From Lingula anatina (lineage: Eukaryota > Brachiopoda > Lingulata > Lingulida > Lingulidae), in NCBI RefSeq assembly GCF_001039355.2, contig NW_019775440.1, positions 153,239 through 217,238 of the forward strand: a stretch of DNA of 64,000 bases, given 5' to 3'. Shown here in pieces: positions 46,200-58,100 of this stretch. The notes beneath the pieces were generated by a model that made no database searches, was not told the origin of the DNA, and saw nothing but the letters and a program-made list of their open reading frames with translations. The stretch's first letter is position 1. The number at the start of each line of letters is the position of its first letter. A program made the position numbers and the translations under genes.

Positions 46200-48390
46200 C
46201 TACCCTAGGTTCTAGATTTCAGTATTGCCAGCTCGATCTTGATTTCAAATATAATATAGCCCATATATATAATCATACCGACAGACAGGGGAACAACTAC
46301 CACAAAGTGTGAGAAATTAAATCACACCTACCACAATCACGACATGACGCGAATCCTTTGTAGTTGAAGGTGAACACATCCAGTGGCTACAGAATGTAGG
46401 AAACAGGAATGCTTTTGTCTGTTTTGGATATTGTCCCCCCTGGGACATGGGAATAAAGGCAATGTCCTTGAGCCACTTTTGTTTTGCATTTATACCCTGC
46501 CCCTTGGTGCCACCTTACGTCATCACAAACTAGGATACCACATGTACGCTGATGATACTCAGATCTATACCTGCTGTGACATACAAAATCCTAAACCGTC
46601 TATGGATAAAATTACCAACTGTGTGACTGATATTCGCGCTTGGCTCATCAACAAAAAACTGAAAATAAATGACGGAAAGACTGAGTTTTTATTAATCACG
46701 CAACCACATAACAAGTAACTTAATTACACAGAATCTACAACTTGAATTACCAGTAGGCACCAGTGTCGCGAACCCATTACCACACGTGAAAAACCTGGGT
46801 GTCTACTTTGATTCCACCCTCTCCATGGATAGACAAATATCAAATATCACTTAATCCTGTATTTTTAACATTAGAAACATCGGTGCTATTAGAAACTATC
46901 TTGATCAATCTTCTGCGGCAACAGTTATTCATGCCATGATCACCCCCGTTTAGACTACTGCAACTATTTATACCCTATGGCTGTACAGACGAACGAATAA
47001 AAAACTGCAGCGAATTCAGAATGTTTCAGCGCGTCTTTTAACCCGCACAGCCAGGGAGGATCAAATCACACCCATTTTAAAGCAGTTACTCTGGCTCCCA
47101 GTTAGAGCACGCATTTTATTCAAAATTTTAACTTTTATGCATGCAATTTTTTACCAATCAGCACCCCCGTACCTACAAAAACAAGTTCAACGCTATGTTC
47201 CAAAAGGTAACTTAAGATCAATCGACCAGCTTTTATTCATGCCTGTAATTCTAGATTAACAGCATACGGCGATCGTGCACTTCAAGTCTATGGACCAACT
47301 GAGTGGAAAGATCTCCCTATTTACTTAAAAACGATAGAGTCCGAGGACAATTTAAAAAAGAATTAAAAACCTATATCTTCAAAAAGTTTTATAATTTATT
47401 TTACTGGCTGTTATCTTTTACATTGTACAATTTATTTTCAATATCTTAAAATCCTAACTGTCCATCAATTTAATTACATTTTAGTTCACATCTTTAGTTC
47501 AAATCTTATTATTTTAACAACCTTTACATTTACATATTCATTATAATTATACTGTTCATTTCACCCATGTAAAATCTACTGAACATTTTATATGGATTTT
47601 AGATTATTATTTGTTACCCTTGAAAGCCACTTTTTATCTCCCGTTATGCGTGAAGCCTTTAGTTAGTGGATTCTTTAAACATCACATTCCTGTGACTCGT
47701 AAATGTGGATTTTTACTTCTGTCCTTTGTAAAACGAAGTCATTATATGGATAAGGCATTATCAGTTCGATATGAATAAAGTTTTGTTTACTGTGATTTGT
47801 CAATTGATGATATTATTTCCCATGCACTGTGATCACCCCCCCCCCCACCACCACCACCAAATGGGACCCTCTGCGATCCATCTGATACCAAACTACCAAA
47901 TTCGACATTAAACACAAGTGTGTCATAAACAGGTTCGAAATTGTCAGAAATTCATCACCAGATGATATCCGTTGTGTGAGATTTCCGCATCATGCGACTC
48001 ATCAACCTTCAAGTACAATAATTACGTCGCTAGCAGTTGCTACAATGCGTCACACCTACCATGAAGATAAGTTTTTAACACAGTAAAATTCGCACCTAGT
48101 TCCTTGACAGAGAATGTACGGGACTGCTTGAGCAAGATTGTCTGTAGGTACTGTATGGAAACTTGTGGCGGCCGGTCCTAAGCAAAATTAAGAGTTTGCA
48201 GCAAACGTTTGCGGCAACGAGTTTGCAAGAGTATACGTGAAAAAATTATTTCTGCTAATTTGCAGCAATATAGTAGGAAACTTGCTGCAAATTTCCAAGA
48301 AGCAATTGCAGTTTGCAGCAATACAGATGTTTTGCTAAGGTTTGGGACTTCCTTTTTTGTCAGACTAAAAAACCAAATGGAAGTGAGAAA
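46200..48390. repeat. Recurrent flanking repeat, interrupted by a LINE
   Basis: 46270-46450 and about 47600-48390 match the left and right parts of the flanking repeat at 3740-5050 and 20170-21340. The intervening kilobase is a non-LTR retroelement. 46205-46270 is an inverted partial copy of the small element at 4720-4860. The right part leads into the gene 3 3' flank exactly as 20640-21362 leads into that of gene 1. Confidence 0.8.
46450..47600 (+). mobile_element. Degenerate non-LTR retrotransposon (reverse transcriptase remnant)
   Basis: An open stretch at 46450-46718 encodes the reverse-transcriptase core: VLEPLLFCIYTLPLGATL, then LGYHMYADDTQIY with the YADD catalytic box. Downstream frames, broken by stops and shifts, continue with KLQRIQNVSARLLTRTAR and ITPILKQLLWLPVRARILFK, the usual C-terminal part of CR1/L2/Rex-type elements. 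It is 5'-truncated and inactive, and ends near the TTATTTGTTACCC junction. Confidence 0.8.
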
Positions 48391-49096
48391 AGGGGCAGAG
48401 ATGAGCACTTCCTTTTCCTCTGCAACACATTTGGATTTGCAAATATTTTGGCCAATTTTGATAGCAGCGCTTTCTATCTAAAAAAACTTTTTTGTATTGA
48501 TAAACTGGTGACAATTAGCCAGATGAAAATATAATTATATTTTCCAAATGAAAAACCATGTATATTTGCTGTAACATAAAATCATCAATCACATTATGGT
48601 TGAATCTGGATCGGAATGGAAGACAAGTTCAGCTAATTTTCATAGAAAACATAACGGAACCTGATAGATATTCTTGCAGGTCAATCGATGTCAAGGTTTG
48701 AGGGCTCATACTGGACCATGATTGCACATAATGATTCATCTTTAAAGCTGCCAACAAGTTTACCGGTGTTACATATGACAAATATGGTATTACACCTGTG
48801 AACACTGCAGTTATGAGACAGTTTTGTTTTTGGATGCATTATATAAATTATTTTGCTGAAAATAGAAGCATAGTGAATTTATTAAGAATTATGTCAATGA
48901 CATTACCATTTTGAGTTTACGAATAAATCATAAGTGCATTAAACATAAACACTTGCTGATAGTAACTCCGATTTTAATTTTGAACACGAATTAAAACCAA
49001 AATTCGATATAAGACGAATGTCAATATTGTATGATTCGTGTTATTCAAAAGCAATTCTATGTCTCATTCAATGCCAATCAAAAACACAAATTGTCT
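48391..49096. other. 3' flank of gene 3, duplicated from the gene 1 flank
   Basis: Homologous to 21363-21960 (for example GATAGATATTCTTGCAGGTC at 48664 and 21496). No coding content was recognised. It marks part of the segmental duplication. Confidence 0.75.
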
Positions 49097-52000
49097 TTAG
49101 CCAAAGACATCGGTTAAGGCAATGCCCTTCGTGCATTTAATGTTATACAAGGTGAGGGAACCGATTCCAGACAGATAATAACTTGTACAGCAAAGACGCT
49201 GGTCAAATATGTGAGTGGACAGTTCAGTGCCACATTCACTAGGAGGCTTGTAAAACGTGCCTGGTGGCGCGAAGTCATGACCAAATCTTTCGCAAGAAAT
49301 TTGTCCTAGGGTTTTCTTCGCATCCACACCAGCTGAATTTTGCACAAGGAACTTCTTACCCAGGCCGTTATCGCCCAAGGTAAGTTTGGACAACCTCTCA
49401 CAGTCAGCTGGGCACTCGCGCAGTACCTTCAAACACGTGTACAAGTCGGGAATGGTCAGCTGGCGCCGCCTACGGGTAGAATAGAAGCCGGGATATCTGT
49501 CGGTGACGGGCACAGGAGAAGACGCATTGGCCTCCTCTACCCACACATTGCTGAACCCGTAGATAAGCGTCGGTAATTCATACAGGATTGGCCCTGGGGA
49601 CGTCTTGCTTATCTCGGCACGAACGCGGCAAAGACACCTGTTGAAAGATATTAACCCGTATCGCACCACGATTCCCATTAAATCACATATATTTAGCTCC
49701 AAAGTACGTGACATTTCATGTTAAGAATATATCTTATTAAACTTTTAAAGAAAGCTTATCCTGAGACCAGTCAGGACATATGTGTGCTATAGGGCAACCA
49801 TTTCCCGTGTCTTTCATGCCTCAAACTCCTACTGATAAGTTTAAGAGCACACTGTCTCTTTCAAAAAATGATCAAACGCAAGCAAATAACTTTAAATTAT
49901 GCAGTTAGTGCTGATTGTATAGAATTTGCATACTATGATAATAAGATGTTTTATCGATCGTAATTTTAGAAGGAACTTCCAGATTTGTCGAAAAACTACA
50001 CAAATGTCTTTAGCTTTCTATTTCATAAATTTTGTTGAAGCCCATCTTGTCCATTTTTTTGGCGATTGGCCAAGTGTCCTGTGTCTTATATACTAAACTT
50101 TATTGCCTTGATTTGCTATAATTACCTTTTTGTAGATGGGTCGCTCCATTTTTCCACTGAAAAATATATTATAAATAATATTTACCAGACGTATATCTAG
50201 TCACAAAATCTTCCACAATTTGTGATGGCATTAAGTCATAATATCAGTTAAAATTAAGAACAATAAAGGGACGCTTTGGGTCTAAGTAAAAAATTACACG
50301 TTATCAAAATTGTTCTCCTAAACAAGTCATACGCTGTTGGCTTTCAAACGAAAGATATCTATGTATGCAGACCCTTCTACAACCGCATGCACATTTATCT
50401 TAACTTTGATTAAGTCAGTTACGTTATTTCAATACATTTGAAAATTCAACATTCTATTTCATCAAACGTTTTGTATCTATTCTTGACAGAAAGATTTCTG
50501 TTTCTTATTATTTATTTAGGTTATCTGCAGATGGCGAGATATACATGTAGGCCCAAGCATTTTAATGCTTTTTAAAAAGGTTCAAATCTTTGGACTTTTT
50601 TGGGGGTTTTCTAATTGTGGTATTCATTTCCACATACCTACACACTGATGACCATCACCATAGAATCCTGGTTTACATTCACATTTGTAAGACCCAAAAG
50701 TATTGATGCAGTCAGCGTTGGATGAACACAAATTAGGGACAGTTTTGCATTCATTGACGTCCACATCTGAAAATGACATTTCCTTTGTAAAGGGAAGTTT
50801 ATCTAATTAATGCTTCATAATTGTGATAGTATAAACGCAATGTTTTTTTCTTACTTTTATCTTTTGAAAGTTTGAACACATTTACATCCATATATTTTTA
50901 ACGAAGACGGCCACAAACTGCATAAACAACAAAAGAACACCATCATTGCCACGTACATTAATAGCAGGAGCTTTATTGGTACACACACGCCATCTTTTTT
51001 AAATACTGACTAAAGGACACTTAATTTTCCCACCACATAGCTTGCTGTTTGAGCCAAACTTCAGGCCTGGTGGGCAGTCGCACACTGCCCCGTGGTCAGT
51101 ATCGTTACAAATATGACTGCACCCTCCGTTGTTGATGGCGCAAGACGTTTCTGCGTAAAGGATTAATAAAACAGGAGTCAAATCACTATGATTATAACTA
51201 ATTAATTAAGTCACAGCATATGCACATCTGATAAATGATGGACTTCGTACAGCTGGAGCCATTACTCTTTATTTTCAGCAATGTGCCGCTTTGATATAAC
51301 ATCTTAAACCGATTCATTTGTACCTTCATGACATGCATTGTAAATGATACTTTTGCTTTAATTTGCAACATTTGCAACATTTTAGAAAGGTATCCAAATA
51401 CTATTAAAGAAAGGATTTGTAAGGGTGGGCATTGAATTCGTATCCATTGTAGGCCTGCTTGCTGGTATGGCTGTAAGAAACAAGCAAAAAGAGTGATCTA
51501 TTTCAAAATCAAACAGTCGTCATCTTCAATACTGTTATCTCAACCGTAACACTTACTACATGTTTTCTGGTCGGATCTAATAATCATGTTTGCTGGACAA
51601 CTGCAGACGATGTCGCCTTTACCATCTTCATGACAGAAATCACTGCATCCGCCATTTCCTATTTGACACTTACTCACTGAATAACACATCAAAATTATAA
51701 TTACCTGTTACTCGAACAATGTATTTATCGAATAATGTGTCGAACGATTGTTATTTTTCCTGTATATTATAATGTAAGAAAATTGCAAAATTATTCTAAT
51801 ATTTCTCTCGTTTTTTCTAGACCATTTTCCTTGTTGGAATGTTCACCCAATTATGTGCTTTTTCAAGTGTTATTTAAATGATAATACAGGGGTATCTACC
51901 GTGGGTAAAGTCTTAGGAGCTACGGCAAAGTTAACCCTTTCGCTAATAGTGAATGAATCCGAGTCATCTGACATCCCACGTAAGATACGAGAGGGTATCA

Positions 52001-54906
52001 ACATCAGTTGTCACTAGCCCATGAATAGGGATGGGGGGGGGGGTCGATCTACATGTACCTGACATTTATAAGTGGGTCCTGGCCGCAATACCACCTAGCG
52101 GTCAGTGAGTGTTAACATCTGCTCACATCAGTATGATGAAGGCCTATGTCCAGGTTGGCCATGAGCTCACGGTAAGAAAGTTTTTCGGCTTGTGTTTGAT
52201 ACTTTTCATTTATGATATTAAAATGATTGTTCGAGCGTACCGCAAGTCTTGCCATCATTCCCCATCATGAGGTATGCCGGACACGAGCAATATACTTTCC
52301 CATTAGTATTTGAGCACTTATGGCTACAACCTCCGTTTTTCATGGAGCATGGTGTAACTGAAAGAGCAAAATTGATATACAGAAGGTGTTAAGGTTAAAA
52401 TGCTTTAATTTTTAAAGTGTTATGCTCCTTACTGCAGGGTTGTTATAGCTTTTGCATAATATTGTACTGACATATAATATATATTCACATATGATGGTAT
52501 GTGTTTTTCTGAATATCTTACCACAGTCACTTCCATTTAGTACCTTGTCTTTAGGGCAGACACATTCAAAATTTCCGTTGTTATTCGTGCAGCCATCGGT
52601 GCAGTTACTGCTCAGACAGGGGTCGCTACTGTCGGTGTCTGCAAGCATATTAGTAAATCAATGGTGCATCCGGGGGTACAATAGAACATGTGACCCTTCC
52701 CCTAGCTTCGCATGTACCGCCTACTCCCCTTTTCACCCACAAATCGGTATTACATACGAAACAAGTCATACCTGCACCCCTGTGCCCTACATACTATAGT
52801 AAAACGTTGTCTTCGTCTAGTAGTTGGAAAGTTACGCAAAAATACATCTTTAAGTGCCTCCAAACCCCCTTACACGAAACCTGGATCCTCCAATTAAAAT
52901 TAATGATACTACAATGTCCAGTGCAACCCTTCAGCATCAAATGTTGTCATACGTATATGCATAATAGATAGGCCGCAAACCAGCAATTTCGAATGGTCAA
53001 AGCAAGTTTGTACTGATAATTAAATTAGGGTGTACAGCATTGAAATGGTTTGATTTCTAGGGAAATATGAGAAATGCATTGACGCTATACTTTTATCCGT
53101 AATTGATTTTTTAACCTTACTTAGGACTATATGCACAGGGATTATAAATAAGAAATATCCCTCGTTCATTACTTGAATAATCGAGATAATGAAAAATTGT
53201 CATTTCTCTTTCTTTCTCACCAACATACATCCATACCTGCACAAAACGATCTGTAACAATATGCGTTTCGAAGTTGCGATGCTTGGTACACATAGTACCC
53301 ACCGGGGCATTTCTTGATAAGAATAAAGTCGTTTTTAACGTTTGAATTTTCAGTTGGAGTGTCGCAGCATCTACTAGAGGACATACGAGAGCAAAGTGGT
53401 CTTCTCACAATACCATCTTCTTCTTTGGGATGACGGCCGTAGATCCACAAGGGATATTTCGTACCACAGTATTGATATTTCGGGCACTAAACGAAAATAT
53501 AAAAACCATATGTTGCGATGAAATGCACTAAACGAAAATATAAGAACCTGGAACTATTTCATACCTATTAAGCCTATTACATATAATATAACCAAAAGGG
53601 TTATCTTATGCTTTATAATATCCTTGGTCAATGTGTACTTACAGGAGATGAAACGATAGAAAAGTAAAGGCAGGTTGGCTGTTTAAAACATTTATTATGC
53701 AAACTAAATAAGGTGCTTTGATATGTGTGTATAAAAGCGCAGCACGTGTTACAATTATAAATAAATAAAATGAAATTGCAAAAACGCAGGGAAAATGTAG
53801 TAGATAAAAATGTAACCCAAACTAAACTAATGGAAATGAGTTGGGATATGCAGAAAGAAAGAGACCTATAGAAAGACGCCCCATACATGTATCGTTTTTT
53901 TATTTTGTGCATATGTAAATGTTTGAATTCGCTTTAAACGGTTGATCATCTTACGACTTGAAAGCAAGATAGTAAGTACAAAGTATATATGTAAAAAAAG
54001 AGAATGAAGCATACACCGTGGCACGAATATATGTACCATGACATTTTCTTTTAACCATGAATTTTATAAAATGGAAAATCTATTAAGAAGTTACACACTA
54101 TTATATGACACAAAGCATGTATTACCTTATCGGCAACTTTGTTACCAGCCTCCCCCGTTATGCGGAACCACCCAGTCCACCGAGCATATTCATCACAATG
54201 ATAATGTGTACCGGAATATGACATTTTTCGCCATGGTTCTGACAATTCTATGTAGTCCTTGCATGGGTCCTCTGAAATGGGATTTTTCAATAAGAATATT
54301 AAAGTACATGTGGATACAAGTCGCAGACCCATTTCATATTCAGGCTGATTCCAAACTCGGCTAGGCCCAATCTCAATTGTGTAAAATCCTTTGTTATCAG
54401 CATAAGACAATAGGTTATTTTACAGGCAAGAATTAAGCCACCTTGTTTGAGTACCATGTGAATGGAAGTTGTGATTGCTATACATCTTGATCAAAGGAAG
54501 CTGGTAAATAAAATTGGTGCTAACTTTTAAGTTAAAACTGTTAAAACTGTAAAGCAATCTAGCACTTTTTTCAAAATGTATTTAACCTTATTTTTTAGAA
54601 AACAGGCCTACCGTGGTACTTAAAATATACAGCATTTATTTGTAAAAGCATATTTCTATATGTTGCGATGAAATGCATTGGAACTGGACCTAGGCGGAAT
54701 TAGGATCTGCCTGAATTGAGTTGGGTCTGCAACACTTATATATACAGTATATTGCCAACATTTAACAGGTGCAAGCATTCTTAATTATGAACAATTTATA
54801 CATATTAAAAGTGCTGAAAGGTATAACATGTCTTTGACTCACCGATTTGGGCATATGAACCGGAATATAGAATAACTAAAACCAGGATCCTCCAGACAAC
54901 GACCAT
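49097..54906 (-). CDS. Gene 3: secreted D8C-EGF protein, paralogue of gene 1 (543 aa)
   Basis: Exons in coding order: 54906-54843 (signal peptide [19 protein letters not shown]), 54271-54126 and 53486-53237 (D8C), 52638-52522, 52357-52241, 51676-51557, 51150-51034 (four EGF), 50766-50638 (calcium-binding EGF), 50156-50126 (linker ending STKR), 49637-49097 (C-terminal domain). Total 1632 nt, all junctions in phase and at the same places as gene 1. The D8C keeps ten Cys (HCDEYARW and AYCYRSFC present). The C-terminal exon is 12 bases shorter than that of gene 1 because residues equivalent to KRVV after APPG are deleted. The EGF4 exon uses an unusual GTGGGA donor. Head-to-head with gene 4; probably secreted, since no anchor was found. 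Confidence 0.88.
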
Positions 54907-55140
54907 TGCCGCTCTTGCTAATACAGAATGGGTTACTATGTTGTGAAAAAATGGACTGAGACCAACTAGGCCGACTCCACGTTGAGATAACATTTATCTT
55001 GCATCACGTCCAACTGATACAGCAATACGCTACCATTGGTCTACTTTTATATTTACAAATACGTTGAGCCAGGAGAAAAACACTTAAGCAGGTGCGTTTG
55101 TTCCAAAAGACACATCTGTTTAAAAGAGGCAAGAATTAAC
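54907..55140. promoter_or_regulatory. Bidirectional promoter between genes 3 and 4
   Basis: 234 bases between divergent start codons. It retains the same ordered blocks as 28160-28408: GATAACATTTAT, TCCAACTGATA, TACCATTGG (CCAAT box, ATTGG at 55035-55039), ACAAATACGTTGAGCCAGGA, GTTCCAAAAGACA. A TTTTATATTTAC stretch about 90 bases before the gene 4 ATG could act as a TATA-like element. Confidence 0.75.
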
Positions 55141-58100
55141 ATGCATGTATCCGTCTGCATGGTAGCCATTTTGGCTTCTGCATATTCATTACCAAGTGGT
55201 AAGTTGTCCTAGATGTGTTAAATTATGTAAGATTATAAATCTTTGACATTTAAATCAGCCTTTGTTGCATATTTGCAAGTGGGACATTTGCCAATAGGGT
55301 AATTCACATTTAATGGAGACATAAGGAGAGGGGAGTTGATAAATCTCCAGAGTGACAGATAAACCAATTAGTTTAAAAAGTAAATCATTTTATAATTAAG
55401 ACATGGATCCTCTTTTGCGACGAAAAGGAAATGAGTATACTCATAGACTGTTTGTGTTTAGGATCTTTATTTCAAAACTAAAGTTATAGTGCAAAACAAA
55501 TATGTTGAAAACCATGTTTAACTTTCGTTTATTTTACTGACACCAATAATTAATTCTTTCCATATAAGAAAGACATCAAACGCCCGTTTTTTACTCTGCA
55601 ACTACCGCGTACGGATGAATAAAAGAAGCAACGGCTCGATAACTCGAATGCATCGCAAATTGCCACCGTTCGCAAATATGGCAATCCGGTGCTGTTGCCT
55701 AAAGCGAAGGCATGGCAATTAGCGGCCGAGCGCTAAAAGCGATATCAGCTCTTGTTTCGAGGCTATTATTTGCTACCAGTCAACCCCGTTGCAAATGCCT
55801 TTGTGTATATATAATACATCATTTTATAGTGTCTGTAAAATAATTAAAAACAAATAACAAAATAGAAAAACGAATAAAGCCATGTTATGTTATTGGAAAG
55901 GAACACAAATCACAATAAAGTTTGATAACGTTTTCAGATGACCCATGTGAAAACTATAACATACTGGATGAGGAATGGCGCAACAGAAACTACGGATCGC
56001 TTCACTTCTGCGATGTAAACCGTGTATGGCATGGCTGGTACAGGTTTATGGGAAAGGCAGGGAACAAAATGGCGGACGACGTAGGTGTTGTTTTCGTATA
56101 CTATCAAGAAAATCAAGAACATTTCCATCAATAGTCTACCTTGATTCCCATATTAATAAAAAAAGTCACTCAACGTCCGGAGATGTTTTTATGCGTTTAC
56201 CTCTTTTTCTTTTAACTTGAACCATTAGAACAAATTAAAATTCTTTTCACTTAAGTTTTTCTCTCAAATGGTGACCGTGGCCTCTCAAATGACCTTTTAA
56301 AGATCTATACAGTGAATTTACATGAATCATCTTGAGTATACATATTATTCACACGTACACGATTGAGAAGCCAACGACAGAAGACTGCAGAGCTTGGCTA
56401 AAATACTAAAATTAATTGCGCAAGAGATTATCTTAGAGGGAGCGGTGTTCCTACCCAGAAAACACGTCATGTTCGGATCACGTGGCTAACACGTTGCTAT
56501 GACGTTATAATGTGGTAGCAACGTGCTAGCCACGTGATCCGAACGTGTCGTGTTTGCTGGGTAATTTTCGGTAAGCATGATGATACTTCAGTCCCATTCT
56601 ACTTCTGAGATTAGCCAATGAACTCCTTCGTTTTTAAGACTACCCACAAATCCGTTGTTATGAACATTGAACGAAAAAATAATATTGCATGAAAATGTAT
56701 AAAACAACATTTGAAAAATTAATTCGCTTAAAGGGATAACAACGTGTCGTGTTTGCTGGGTAATTTTCGGTAAGCATGATGATACTTCAGTCCCATTCTA
56801 CTTCTGAGATTAGCCAATGAATTCCTTCGTTTTTAAGACTACCCACAAATCCGTTGTTATGAACATTGAACGAAAAAATAATATTGCATGAAAATGTATA
56901 AAACAACATTTGAAAAATTAATTCGCTTAAAGGGATAACAACTTTTCATTTTAGCCAAAAAAAAAATTTCCTGGGGTAAACGACAATTTTCCCATACTTA
57001 CCAATGGTTAATGAATCCATTTCTACGTTCAAATTTAATCCCTGTTTTTTCTCTTGAAAGTTTGATTTTTTTTAAATAATCTCTTAAGAGATCTCTTAAG
57101 AGATAATTACAGAGTATAGCCATCTATGGAGGTCACGTGGTCAGAAGGCAAGCAAAGATTTTAGATTAATTGCTATACATGTAGCTGCCGTTTTTGTGGT
57201 AATATAGAATATTATATTTCTAGTTGTTTTCGTTCGTGAGCTCATCTCTGCCACCGGCTTCTTTCCTAAACCCCTCCTTGCCACCGCCTGTTTTCCCAAA
57301 CCCACCGGCCTCATTCCCACTCTCCTCTGTACCACCGTCTACTCTCCCAAACCCCTCTGTACTGCCACCTACTTTCCCAAACCCCTCTGTACCACCACCT
57401 ACTTCCCCTATCCCCTCTGTACCACTGCCTACTTTTCCAAACCCCTCTGTGCCACCGAGACTTATTTCCCAAACCCCTCTGTGCCACCACCTACTTTCCT
57501 CAACCCCTCCGTACCATCACCTACTTTCCCAAATCCCTCTGTTCCATCACCTTCTTTCCCAAATCCCTTTGAACCACCGCCCACTTTCTTCTTCCCCACT
57601 CGCTCTGTGACACCAAAAGAACAAGGATGTTGCGTGGCTGGTTGATGGCAAATAACCAATTCTTGCTTACATGCTAATAAGAGAAATTTAAATGAGTGAA
57701 AATTACCTGTTTCAGAACACATTATTTTAACGTATGGATGAAATACATGTATCTTTGCCCACGAAAGAAAGAAATATAATGGGAGATCAAGAACACAAAA
57801 TACACTTCTTCAAATTTACCAAACACTATTTATATAAAAACGTTATTCAATCAACCCTCTGAAAGAAACATCCAGACTTGTTTCAGGTCTTATCAGGAAA
57901 TAATAACTAGATGTACCACTTATAAGTGTTTTAATCGGGGTTTAAATGACATTGAAATTAGAATATGTAGTTCATTTGTATTTCTAGTGCGCATCAAATA
58001 ACTGCGGTGGTGACAAGCCAACGTTCATTAAAGGAGGTCACCCACAGGAAAGGGACGGTGTTGTAAAAAGGCAATTGTGCACTTATCATAGCAATTATAA

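Noticed and set aside
57224-57722. Long proline-rich (plus) and glycine-rich (minus) open frames
   Set aside because: They come from a 30-bp minisatellite whose length is a multiple of three. Both strands are open for the same trivial reason, and the region is inside an intron of gene 4.
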